From contig NZ_MQUA01000013.1 of the NCBI RefSeq assembly GCF_002943715.1, positions 3,051,501-3,115,500 on the forward strand: DNA of 64,000 bases, written 5' to 3'. The DNA is from Polaribacter filamentus. GTDB taxonomy: Bacteria > Bacteroidota > Bacteroidia > Flavobacteriales > Flavobacteriaceae. Shown piece by piece: positions 17,118-25,336 of this stretch (positions are counted from its first letter, which is position 1; every line of letters starts with the position of its first letter). The notes under the pieces were generated by a model that made no database searches, was not told the origin of the DNA, and saw nothing but the letters and a program-made list of their open reading frames with translations. The position numbers were made by a program, and so were the translations under genes.

Positions 17118-17699
17118 ATGAGTAAAGATTTTAAAGGAAAATTAATTGTGTTTTCTGCCCCTTCTGGATCTGGTAAAACAACCATCGTTCGCCACTTATT
17201 AAAGCAGGAGAAACTTAATTTAGAGTTCTCAATATCAGCAACCTCAAGAGATCCAAGAGGTTTTGAAGAAAATGGAATTGATTACTATTTTATATCTCTA
17301 AAAGAGTTTAAAAACCATATTAAAAGTGATGACTTTTTAGAATGGGAAGAAGTGTACAGAGATAGTTTTTACGGAACTTTAAATAGTGAAATTGAACGTA
17401 TTTGGGCACTAAAAAAACACGTTATTTTTGATATTGATGTTGTGGGAGGTTTGCGAATTAAAAAGAAATTTCCAGATGAAACGCTGTCAGTTTTTGTAAA
17501 ACCACCTAGTGTAGATGAATTAAAAATACGTTTAAAAAAGCGTAAAACAGAAAGTGAAGAAAAAATTAATATGCGCATTGCAAAAGCTTCTGTAGAATTA
17601 GCAACTGCACCGCAATTTGATAAAATTATCAAAAACTACGAATTAGAAGTTGCTTTAAAAGAAGCTGAAGAGTTGGTTGCTGATTTTTTAAATAAATAA
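17118..17699 (+). CDS. gmk: Guanylate kinase
   Basis: Phosphorylates GMP to GDP in the cytosol, 193 residues. P-loop SAPSGSGKTT (about 13-22), the GMP-binding region SATSRDPRGFEENGIDYYFIS, and YGTLNSEIE are all canonical. It is part of the run yicC-gmk-nadD. Confidence 0.97.
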   Translation: MSKDFKGKLIVFSAPSGSGKTTIVRHLLKQEKLNLEFSISATSRDPRGFEENGIDYYFISLKEFKNHIKSDDFLEWEEVYRDSFYGTLNSEIERIWALKKHVIFDIDVVGGLRIKKKFPDETLSVFVKPPSVDELKIRLKKRKTESEEKINMRIAKASVELATAPQFDKIIKNYELEVALKEAEELVADFLNK

Positions 17700-17792
17700 A
17701 AATAGACTGAAATCTGAAGATATCAAATTTAAAGGAAGTTTAAATAAAATTTCTTCTTCAGGCTTCAAACTCCCTACTTCAAACTTAATAAC

Positions 17793-18377
17793 ATGAGTAA
17801 AATAGGATTATACTTTGGCACATTTAACCCAATTCATATTGGCCATTTAATCATTGCAAATCATATGGTTGAACATTCTGATTTAGATGAAATTTGGATG
17901 ATTGTGACGCCTCATAATCCGTTTAAAAAGAAAAGTTCTTTATTAGAAAATCACCATCGATTTGAACTTGTTTATAAAGCAACAGAAAGTTATAATAAAA
18001 TAAAACCTTCTGATGTTGAGTTTAAACTACCACAACCAAATTATACCGTTTTTACATTAGCACATATTTCAGAAAATTATCCAAATAATCAATTTTGTTT
18101 AATTATGGGCGAAGACAATTTAAAAAGTTTTCATAAATGGAAGAATTATGAAACGATTTTAGAGCATCATCACATTTATGTCTATCCAAGAATTGCAGAA
18201 GGAGTTATTGAGCATCAGTTTAAAAATAATCAAAAAATTCATTTAGTTGATGCGCCGATTGTGCAAATTTCGTCTACAATGATAAGAAAGGGAATTAAAA
18301 ATAAAAAGAACGTAAAACCGTTATTAACCAAAGAGGTTTGGGAATACATTGATGAAATGAATTTTTATAAAAAATAG
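17793..18377 (+). CDS. nadD: Nicotinate-nucleotide adenylyltransferase
   Basis: Adenylates nicotinate mononucleotide in NAD synthesis, 194 residues. The nucleotidyltransferase signature GLYFGTFNPIHIGHLIIAN holds the HxGH motif, the substrate segment is MIVTPHNPFKKK, and the late ISSTMIRKGI is the ATP-binding ISxxxxR. It is third in the yicC-gmk-nadD run, with the M23 peptidase gene 48 bp or less downstream. Confidence 0.96.
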   Translation: MSKIGLYFGTFNPIHIGHLIIANHMVEHSDLDEIWMIVTPHNPFKKKSSLLENHHRFELVYKATESYNKIKPSDVEFKLPQPNYTVFTLAHISENYPNNQFCLIMGEDNLKSFHKWKNYETILEHHHIYVYPRIAEGVIEHQFKNNQKIHLVDAPIVQISSTMIRKGIKNKKNVKPLLTKEVWEYIDEMNFYKK

Positions 18378-18425
18378 TTTCGCTACTTTTACGTTGTATC
18401 TAAATTTCAATAAAAACGCCATTTT

Positions 18426-19285
18426 GTGGGAAAACAAAAGAAAAAAAAGGTAAATTACAACAAAAACTAACCAATAAATATAGGTTGGTTGTTTTAAATG
18501 AAGGTACTTTTGAAGAACGTTTTTCTTTACGATTATCTTTGTTAAACGTCTTTGTTTTAGGTGGTGTTCTTTCTTTTTTATTAATTTTAGTCACCACTTT
18601 TTTCATCACATTTACACCTGTAAAGCAGTATATTCCTGGGTACTCATCTACAGAATTAAAAATAAAAGCGACCAAATTAGCAATTCAGACAGATTCTTTA
18701 AAGAAAAGATTAACCATTTTACAAAATTTTACAAAAGCATTACAGCCTATTTTAACAGGAGAAATTAGAGTAGAAGTGTTAGATTCTCTGCAGTTATTAG
18801 AGAGAATTAGCATACAAGATAGTTTATTAAACGCCTCTAAAGAGGATTCTATTTTTAGAGAAAAAATAGATATCGAAGATCGTTTCCCTATTCAAAATAA
18901 TGCATTAACAAATGTAAAAATTGTTTTTTTCCCGCCTTTAACAGGTACAATTTCTCAAGGTTTTGATATTAAAAAAAATCATTTAGCTGTAGACATTGTT
19001 GCTAAAAAAAACACTGCTGTTAAAGCAATTGCAGACGGAACTGTTATTTTTTCTGGCTGGACCACAGAAACGGGTTATGTAATTATTTTAAAGCATGCTT
19101 ATGATTATATTTCTGTTTATAAACACAATGGAAATCTGCTAAAAGAGCAAGGAAATCTTGTGAAATCTGGAGAGGTAATTGCTAGCGTTGGATCTACAGG
19201 AGAGTTTTCAACTGGGCCACATTTACATTTTGAACTTTGGAGTGGCGGTTACGCTATCAATCCTACAAATTTGATCGACTTTTAA
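18426..19285 (+). CDS. M23-family peptidoglycan endopeptidase, with an apparent N-terminal frameshift
   Basis: Membrane-anchored LytM/M23 peptidase. After a basic N-terminus there is KYRLVVLNEGTFEERF, one transmembrane helix (VLGGVLSFLLILVTTFFIT), a coiled region, and a complete zinc site: HLAVD, VYKHNGN and the closing HLHFE. An uninterrupted frame runs back to 18404 but has no ATG or GTG. TTG at 18485 is the first standard start and would remove a conserved part. A GTG at 18426 reads VGKQKKKK but joins the conserved frame only with one extra A in the A8 run at 18441-18448. It overlaps nothing and is followed 2 bp later by the GH3-like gene. Confidence 0.8.
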
Positions 19286-19287
19286 TT

Positions 19288-20784
19288 ATGAGCATAAAAT
19301 CTGTATTTGCAATTCCGTTTGCTAAAATTGCAACAAAAAGAGTTTTTAATTGGGCAAACAATCCGCATAAAACTCAAGATAAAGTTTTTAAAAATCTAAT
19401 CAGCAAAGCTAAAAATACTGCTTTTGGCAAAGACCACGATTTTAAAAATATTGTTACTTATGATGATTTTAAAAATCGTGTAAAAGTTTCTGATTACGAA
19501 GGTTTACGATCTTATGTGGATAGAATTGTAGCTGGTGAATCTGATGTTCTATGGATAGGAAAACCGCTCTATTTTGCCAAAACTTCAGGCACAACCTCGG
19601 GCGCAAAATACATTCCTATTACAAAAGAATCGATGCCAACTCATATTAAAGCTGCAAGAAATGCTTTATTATTTTATATCCTAGAAAAAAAAGATGCTAG
19701 CTTTGTTGACGGTAAAATGATCTTTTTACAAGGAAGCCCTGTTTTAAGTGATAAAAATGGTGTTAAATTAGGCAGGTTAAGCGGTATTGTGGCACATTAT
19801 GTTCCTCAATATTTATTAAAAAACAGATTACCAAGTTGGGAGACCAATTGTATTGAAGATTGGGACACAAAGGTAAATGCAATTGTAGAAGAAACAATTA
19901 ATGAGAATATGACTGTGATTAGCGGCATACCATCTTGGGTACAAATGTATTTTGAAAAATTAATTGAAAAAACAGGAAAATCGGTTTCAGAATTATTCCC
20001 TAATTTTAACTTCTTTATTTATGGTGGTGTAAACTTTGAACCTTATAAGAATAAATTTGAAAGTTTAATAGGTAAAAAAATAGCTTATATAGAATTGTAT
20101 CCTGCATCCGAAGGATTTATTGCGTATCAAGATAGTCAAACAGAAAAAGGAATGTTATTGCAATTAAACTCGGGAATTTTCTATGAGTTTATTCCGTCTA
20201 CTGACTTTTTTGATGAGAATCCTACCAGAATTTCTTTAAAAGATATAAAAATTGGCGTGAATTACGTGATCATTTTAAACACAACCGCCGGACTTTGGGG
20301 GTATAACATTGGAGATACTGTAGAATTTACATCAACAAAACCTTATAGAATTAAAGTTACAGGTAGAATTAAACATTTTATATCCGCCTTTGGCGAACAC
20401 GTTATTGGTAAAGAAGTTGAAAAAGCATTGAACGATTCGATTTCTGATACAAAAATAAATATTAGCGAGTTTACAGTTGCGCCGCAAGTAAATCCAGCAA
20501 AGGGTTTGCCCTATCATGAATGGTTTATAGAATTTGAAAATGAACCAGAAAACTTGGAAGAATTTGCGTCAAAAATTGATGCTTCTATGCAGGTACAAAA
20601 CATTTATTATTTAGACCTAATTACGGGTAAAGTTTTACGACCTTTAATCATTAGAAAAGTTAAAAAAGGTGGTTTTCATGAATATATGAAATCTATTGGT
20701 AAATTTGGAGGGCAAAATAAGATTCCGCAATTGTCAGACAATCGAAAAATTGCTGACGTTTTAAAGGATTTCATAATAGATTAA
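19288..20784 (+). CDS. GH3 auxin-responsive-promoter-like acyl-adenylating enzyme
   Basis: A 498-residue member of the GH3 branch of the ANL adenylating superfamily. Plant members link amino acids to hormones; the bacterial substrate is unknown. The start at 19288 (MSIKSVFAIPFAKI) follows the M23 stop by 2 bp. An earlier in-frame ATG at 19237 lies inside the M23 gene and is less likely. The ATP loop KTSGTTSGAKYIPIT (about 96-110) and ELYPASEGFIAYQ and TGRIKHFISAFGEHV match the family's motifs. Cotranscription with the upstream peptidase and the downstream microprotein is likely. Confidence 0.88.
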   Translation: MSIKSVFAIPFAKIATKRVFNWANNPHKTQDKVFKNLISKAKNTAFGKDHDFKNIVTYDDFKNRVKVSDYEGLRSYVDRIVAGESDVLWIGKPLYFAKTSGTTSGAKYIPITKESMPTHIKAARNALLFYILEKKDASFVDGKMIFLQGSPVLSDKNGVKLGRLSGIVAHYVPQYLLKNRLPSWETNCIEDWDTKVNAIVEETINENMTVISGIPSWVQMYFEKLIEKTGKSVSELFPNFNFFIYGGVNFEPYKNKFESLIGKKIAYIELYPASEGFIAYQDSQTEKGMLLQLNSGIFYEFIPSTDFFDENPTRISLKDIKIGVNYVIILNTTAGLWGYNIGDTVEFTSTKPYRIKVTGRIKHFISAFGEHVIGKEVEKALNDSISDTKINISEFTVAPQVNPAKGLPYHEWFIEFENEPENLEEFASKIDASMQVQNIYYLDLITGKVLRPLIIRKVKKGGFHEYMKSIGKFGGQNKIPQLSDNRKIADVLKDFIID

Positions 20785-20801
20785 CAATATAAAATTACAA
20801 A

Positions 20802-20885
20802 ATGGGAGGAGATTATTTATTTCTAGTTTTAGCAATAGGATTGGTTATTGTTTATTTTTATAACAAATATAGAAGAAGAAGATAA
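20802..20885 (+). CDS. 27-residue single-pass membrane microprotein
   Basis: A frame from ATG 20802 to TAA 20883-20885 encodes a two-glycine start, a hydrophobic helix (LFLVLAIGLVIVYFY) and a basic tail ending in four arginines. The stop overlaps the queD start by one base (TAATG), a classic coupling arrangement, and it fits exactly into the short gap between GH3 and queD. The N-out, C-in topology is predicted by the arginines. No function is known and it is too short for most gene finders. Confidence 0.55.
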   Translation: MGGDYLFLVLAIGLVIVYFYNKYRRRR

Positions 20886-21334
20886 TGAGCACAATTAGAA
20901 TTACAAAACAGTTTAAATTTGAAACTGGACACGCATTATATGGTTATGACGGAAAGTGTAAAAACGTTCATGGACATTCTTACAAACTCTCTGTAACTGT
21001 TTCTGGAAAACCGATTACGGACAGCAACAATGTAAAGTTTGGAATGGTGATTGATTTTGGCGATTTAAAAAAAATTGTAAAAGAAGAAATTGTAGATTTA
21101 TTTGATCACGCAACTGTCTTTAATCAAAATACACCACATATAGAATTGGCAAAAGAGTTGAAAGACAGAGATCATCATGTTATTTTAGTTGATTACCAAC
21201 CAACTAGTGAAATGATGGTGATAGATTTTGCTCAAAAAATAAAAAGTAGATTGCCGAGTAATATCAAATTACATTCTATAAAACTATCAGAAACAGATAC
21301 AAGTTTTGCAGAATGGTTTGCTAGTGAAAATTAA
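20885..21334 (+). CDS. queD: 6-Carboxy-tetrahydropterin synthase / 6-pyruvoyl-tetrahydropterin synthase family
   Basis: T-fold enzyme acting on dihydroneopterin triphosphate, usually toward queuosine. 149 residues with zinc histidines H16, H29 and H31 (FETGHALYGYDG, VHGHSYKL) and the catalytic cysteine C25 (GKCKNVHGH). The late E-T motif LSETDTSFAEW is normal. It overlaps the microprotein stop by one base. Other queuosine genes are not in the window, so QueD rather than PTPS is inferred from the usual bacterial role. Confidence 0.9.
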   Translation: MSTIRITKQFKFETGHALYGYDGKCKNVHGHSYKLSVTVSGKPITDSNNVKFGMVIDFGDLKKIVKEEIVDLFDHATVFNQNTPHIELAKELKDRDHHVILVDYQPTSEMMVIDFAQKIKSRLPSNIKLHSIKLSETDTSFAEWFASEN

Positions 21335-21474
21335 TATTCTAAAAAATCTTTAAAACACGTTTTAAACTTACGCATTTAAAATATTAAAAATTAGCTACTT
21401 GTAAAAATATGGAATCTGTAGTTGAAAATGATTTTCAAAAAGAGCTAAAACATTGATAAAAAAATCAAAATTTA

Positions 21475-21505
21475 TTTGTCAGATAGTCAAAACTTGTTAT
21501 ATTTG
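21475..21505 (+). promoter_or_regulatory. Consensus Bacteroidota promoter for the tRNA-Gly/tRNA-Leu transcript
   Basis: TTTG (21475-21478), exactly 19 bp, then TATATTTG (21498-21505). Both boxes and the spacing match the Bacteroidota sigma-ABfr consensus. About 125 bp follow before tRNA-Gly. Confidence 0.75.
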
Positions 21506-21629
21506 CACCGCTCTTAATAGGAAGGATGTTAATTTTCAATTAGAATATTAAATATTTAATTAAGTTAGTTTTAAAGTAACTAAAAAAAGCAAACTAAGCG
21601 TTACGCTTAAGTTCATTAACATAAAGACT

Positions 21630-21701
21630 GCGAAAGTAGCTCAGGGGTAGAGCATCACCTTGCCAAGGTGGGGGTCGCGGGTTCAAATCCCGTCTTTCGC
21701 T
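21630..21701 (+). tRNA. tRNA-Gly (anticodon GCC)
   Basis: Full cloverleaf: acceptor GCGAAAG/CTTTCGC, D arm GCTC-AGGGGTA-GAGC, anticodon stem CACC/GGTG around TTGCCAA, T arm GCGGG-TTCAAAT-CCCGT. No encoded CCA. The discriminator base is T. Confidence 0.96.
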
Positions 21702-21718
21702 CTATTCAAAATACCAAC

Positions 21719-21807
21719 GCTGAAGTGGTGGAATTGGTAGACACGCTGGACTTAAAATCCAGTGGTCAGTAATGGCCGTGCGGGTTCAAGTCCCGCCTTC
21801 AGTACCA
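21719..21807 (+). tRNA. tRNA-Leu (anticodon TAA)
   Basis: Class II tRNA with a long variable arm (GGTCAGTAATGGCC), anticodon loop CTTAAAA, T arm GCGGG-TTCAAGT-CCCGC, acceptor closing with a G-T pair, and an encoded CCA (21805-21807). It lies 17 bp after tRNA-Gly in the same transcript. Confidence 0.96.
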
Positions 21808-21810
21808 ACC

Positions 21811-21847
21811 GGGACAAATCATTTTTTTTTGATTTGTCCCTTTTTTT
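21811..21847 (+). terminator. Terminator of the tRNA transcript
   Basis: Stem GGGACAAATCA/TGATTTGTCCC separated by a T-rich loop and followed by seven T. It starts 4 bp after the tRNA-Leu CCA. Confidence 0.85.
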
Positions 21848-22928
21848 ATTCCCTTTGCACCCCTTGTTAACACTAGCAATTTTTAAAAGTATCGGATTAA
21901 TATCAAAATAGTTTTTTAATGCCGTATATTTTCATTATATTACGTTATGGGAAGAATAGCAAGTTTAGATATTTCAGAATCACTAATTGAGCTTAAAGAA
22001 CTAGTGTCAAAGCAAACAACATTAAAAGGGGAAAAGCGAGTAAAATCTTTAATTTATATAAAGACAAAAAAGTTTAAAACTCGACAAGAAGTGTCAGCTT
22101 CTGTAGGAGTTCACATCAGAACATTAGAAAGATGGATAGAAACCTATAGATTATTTGGAATTGATCAAATGATTAGTGATAAGCCAAAAAATAAACAATC
22201 AAAAATTATTACTTCTGAAATTCATTTAGGTTTATCGCAAAGAGTTAATGACCCTCTCAACCCTTTTTTAGGATATTGGGATGCGCAAATATGGGTAAAT
22301 GAAACCTATGGGATTGAGATAAAATATCAACGTATTCGAGAGTATTTAAAGCAACATTTTAAAACAAAACTTAAAAGCCCGCGAAAATCTCATTACAAAA
22401 AAAATGTAGAGGCTGAAAAAGCCTTTTTAAAAACTACCTAATGCGCTAAACAACATTAGATTAAGTCTAAATAAAAATAAATACAAAGAGGTAAATCTAT
22501 ATTTTCAAGACGAAGCTAGATTTGGAATGATGAATCATTTAGGAAAATATTTAACAGCTAATGGAGTCAAACCAATAGTTACTTATCAGCATATTTTCAA
22601 AACAACTTATCTATATGGAAGTTATTCCCCAATCAATGGAGATTGTTTTGTATGGGAAATTAATGGTGTTGATACTAAAATATTCGAAGCCTATCTTAAA
22701 GAATTCTCTTTATATAAGCCTAAGGAATATAAAATTGTGGTGATCGATAACGCAGGTTTTCATTCAACAAAGAATATCGAAATACCTGAAAATATTCATT
22801 TATTAAGAATCCCCCCTTATAATCCAGAGTTAAATCCTTGTGAACAAGTTTGGCAATACATTAAAAATAGATTTAAAAATCAACGCTTTGAAAAAATGGA
22901 AAACCTTAAAGAATGGCTACATAAAACC

Positions 22929-24205
22929 AAGACCGTTGCAAGGAAGTACCTAATAAAAAGCACAAAAATAACACGTAATTATTTATGTTAAATATTTGAT
23001 TGTAAGTATATTAAGTTGTAAATTTAGTGTATGAAAATACAAAAACAACCAACTTTAGCCGATAGCATTTGCGATTTACGAGCAAGAAAAATTAAAAAGA
23101 CATTTTTCACCCAAATAAACACCCTTATCGATTGGGATACGATCTCTATCCTAATAAATAATGATTATTTAAAAGGAAAAAGTGCCACTGGCAAGCCTTC
23201 TTATGATGGGACATTACTTTTTAAAATGTGTCTTTTACAAAGTTGGTATGGTTTAAGCGATTATGAAGTTGAAGACCGAATAAATGACAGTCTTTCCTTT
23301 AGTTATTTTTGTGGGATGACCATTGAACAGGTTGCTCCAGATCATAGTACTTTAAGTAGGTTTAGAACCGCATTAACCAAAACACAAACCTTCGAAAAAT
23401 TATTTACCTCCATAAACAAACAGCTAGAAGCACATAATATCATTGTAAAAACAGGTTTAATAATAGACGCTAGTGTAATAGATACGCCACTTAGACCAAA
23501 AGGAAAAACAAATTTTAAGGTAACCGAAGACCGCTGTGCAGACCAAGTAGAAGTACACAAAGAATATCCAGATAGTGTCGATAAAGAGGGTACTTGGTTA
23601 AAGAAAAGAGGAAAGTACCATTTTGGGTTTAAAAAGCATCATGTAACGGATAACGAAGGACTTGTTCTAGGAGTACTAACCACAACTGCCAGCAAAAATG
23701 AGATTGCAAATTTGGAGGAAGTTCTAGAAACTGTAAATGTAGCATTACCAAAAGGCATCCCTCTAAAGGCTGATAAAGGGTACCAATCAAAGAAAAATGT
23801 TGCGATTTTAAAGAAGCGTAATTTAAAGAATCATATCCTTAAAAAGGCGGTAAAAAATAAACCGTTAACAAAATGGGAAACTAGATTCAATAAATTAATA
23901 GGAAAAACAAGGTTTAAAGTAGAACGTACTTTTGGAGGAATAAAATTATGGTTTAAAGGTGGAATTGCAAGATATAGAGGGATGAAAAAAATGCATACAC
24001 AAAATTTGATGGAGGCAATATGCTACAATTTATATCGAAGTCCAGGGATATTTGCGTCTAATTGTAAAAATTAAGGAAAAATGAAGCCTAAAAAAGGCAT
24101 TTACTCACTTAAAATAGAAAAAAAATAGCATAATCGATGTTTTAGCTAAAAAAAAGGGAACTCTAAAAAGTAAAAATAATTAAGTTCGCTTTTTGCAACG
24201 GTCTT
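22929..24205 (+). mobile_element. IS5-family insertion sequence (1277 bp) nested in the IS630 transposase
   Basis: Terminal 13-bp inverted repeats AAGACCGTTGCAA (22929-22941) and its complement (24193-24205). They are flanked by a direct repeat AAACC at 22924-22928 and 24206-24210, which was a single copy in the uninterrupted IS630 gene. Confidence 0.93.
23031..24074 (+). CDS. IS5-family transposase
   Basis: A 347-residue DDE transposase. The N-terminal DUF772/InsH region includes SYDGTLLFKMCLLQSWYGLS and APDHSTLSRFR. DDE acidic residues are seen in LIIDASVID, LKADKGYQSK and KVERTFGGIKLW. The gene is complete and starts 102 bp inside the left end, so the element may still be active. Confidence 0.93.
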   Translation: MKIQKQPTLADSICDLRARKIKKTFFTQINTLIDWDTISILINNDYLKGKSATGKPSYDGTLLFKMCLLQSWYGLSDYEVEDRINDSLSFSYFCGMTIEQVAPDHSTLSRFRTALTKTQTFEKLFTSINKQLEAHNIIVKTGLIIDASVIDTPLRPKGKTNFKVTEDRCADQVEVHKEYPDSVDKEGTWLKKRGKYHFGFKKHHVTDNEGLVLGVLTTTASKNEIANLEEVLETVNVALPKGIPLKADKGYQSKKNVAILKKRNLKNHILKKAVKNKPLTKWETRFNKLIGKTRFKVERTFGGIKLWFKGGIARYRGMKKMHTQNLMEAICYNLYRSPGIFASNCKN

Positions 24206-24333
24206 AAACCGTCACGAAAATGGATAGTGAAACGATTAAATCTATAACTGGAAATCATCATTTTCTAAATGCATTTAATGCGGCATTTATTAACTAAATT
24301 GGTATTACTTAAGTAAAAAGAGAGAACCGATTT

Positions 24334-24366
24334 ATTATATAAGACAGAAAAACAAAAAAAATACCC
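24334..24366 (-). promoter_or_regulatory. ECF-type promoter motif, orphan copy 1
   Basis: Minus strand: GGGTAT (24361-24366), exactly 15 bp, then GTCTTATATAAT (24334-24345). Identical architecture occurs at 28153, 31515 and 35660. Here it points at the IS630 element; no receptor gene follows, so the target was probably lost. Confidence 0.6.
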
Positions 24367-24425
24367 TAAAAATTTGCATTTTTTTTAAAGAAAACAACAA
24401 AAAAGAATTAAGTGTTTAATAATTG

Positions 24426-24630
24426 TAGTTTTAAATTCTATTTTATATAGTAAAACTAGCCATTTTCTCCCATTTGTGTAGCATCCCATAAACCAATACT
24501 ATCAGTAAAATTATTTTGTTTAGTTAGGTAAATATTTAAAAAGTTATTCGCTCCTAATTGTAAATTAATTATAGTATTTAATTGATAACTAAAGAGTAAA
24601 TCTGTTGTTATTTTTGGTTTATAAATATCT
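24426..24630 (-). pseudogene. 3' tail of a lost TonB-dependent receptor (remnant 1)
   Basis: Minus-strand translation gives DIYKPKITTDLLFSYQL, LQLGANNFLNIYLTKQNN and FTDSIGLWDATQMGENG, then two in-frame stops and NLKL. This matches the last 68 residues of the receptor at 31695-34631 almost word for word (DIYKPKITTDLHFSYQL, LWDATQMGTNG). Only the C-terminal strands remain; the rest is replaced by the sequence before the GNAT gene. Confidence 0.85.
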
Positions 24631-24716
24631 ATTTAAATTAGAACCTAACAAAGATTGCTCTATTAATTAAATATAGCAAGTAATATTGTGAAAATATTAA
24701 CATATTGGTTATTAAA

Positions 24717-25250
24717 TTATATTTTCAATAAAACGATTCTCCAGTTTTTATCACCCGCTTTGAAATCTTTTAAAACCTTAAAACCAACAGATTCATGCGC
24801 ATTAAGTGAGCGTTCGTTCTTAATATCTATTTCTGTGATTATAGCATCGAAGGTGTTTAAACAAATAACTGTTTTCATAAATTCGTACAGTCCTTTAAAG
24901 ACGCCTTGCTTTCTAAAATCTTTATCAATAGAAATTTGCCCCATCACAATGTATTTTTCATCAGAAACTAGTTTAGAAATTTCATAAAACATTGGTTTTA
25001 AAACTTCAATATCTTCAGCAAAATCTTTGGTCATAGACAGCGCAAAACCAACAACCTTGTCTTCAAATTTAGCTATTGTATGCGGACAAACATCATTCAT
25101 GGCTTTTAAGATTTCGAACGTATGTTTGATGGTTACAAAACCATGTTCTTTTTTTTCTTCTTCAGATAAGTTTTCGAATAAATTATTTTTCTGAAGTTCT
25201 AAAATTTGCTCTAACTCGTTATTAGATTGCGCTTTTGTGTATTGTATCAT
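24717..25250 (-). CDS. GNAT-family N-acetyltransferase
   Basis: A 177-residue acetyl-CoA-dependent transferase fold: KAMNDVCPHTIAKFEDKVVGFAL (beta strands 3-4), YIVMGQISIDKDFRKQGVFKGLYEFM (acetyl-CoA loop RxQGVFKGL, about 110-120), and ITEIDIKNERSLNAHESVGFKVL (typical N-x-x-S-x-x-x-H ending). Its ATG at 25250 lies 2 bp beyond the original stop of the methyltransferase gene (25253-25255), so the two formed an operon before the IS separated them. Substrate unknown. Confidence 0.85.
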   Translation of the reverse strand: MIQYTKAQSNNELEQILELQKNNLFENLSEEEKKEHGFVTIKHTFEILKAMNDVCPHTIAKFEDKVVGFALSMTKDFAEDIEVLKPMFYEISKLVSDEKYIVMGQISIDKDFRKQGVFKGLYEFMKTVICLNTFDAIITEIDIKNERSLNAHESVGFKVLKDFKAGDKNWRIVLLKI

Positions 25251-25336
25251 TATTATATTTTTTTAGCAACTACAACATACGTATCAAAAGCATAACTTTT
25301 CCTGTCTATAAATTCCACCAATTTAAAGTTATTTAT

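Larger units (their letters stand above)
21947..24297 (+). pseudogene. IS630-family transposase, frameshifted and interrupted
   Basis: Part 1 (21947-22441) carries a homeodomain-like helix-turn-helix region (FKTRQEVSASVGVHIRTLERWIE). Part 2 continues in the next frame from about 22434 (LPNALNNIRLS) to 22928 and holds the DDE residues YFQDEARFG, VVIDNAGFH and NPCEQVWQYIK. The shift at TTTTTAAAAAC near 22424-22434 could be programmed frameshifting or a 2-base loss. After codon ACC at 22926-22928 the IS5 element intervenes. The reading frame resumes at 24208 and runs VTKMDSETIKSITGNHHF to LNAFNAAFIN and TAA at 24295-24297. Removing the IS5 element plus one target copy restores the C-terminus exactly. 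Confidence 0.85.
21890..24303 (+). mobile_element. IS630-family insertion sequence, split by an IS5-family element
   Basis: Contains the IS630-type transposase (21947-24297). It lies just past the tRNA terminator and ends where a repeat shared with 28123 begins (24304). Convincing terminal inverted repeats were not found, so both ends are approximate. It is inactivated by the nested IS5 element at 22929-24205. Confidence 0.7.

Noticed and set aside
21848..21946. Terminal inverted repeats of the IS630 element
   Set aside because: Only weak similarity between this stretch and the complement of 24290-24310; not enough to set ends.
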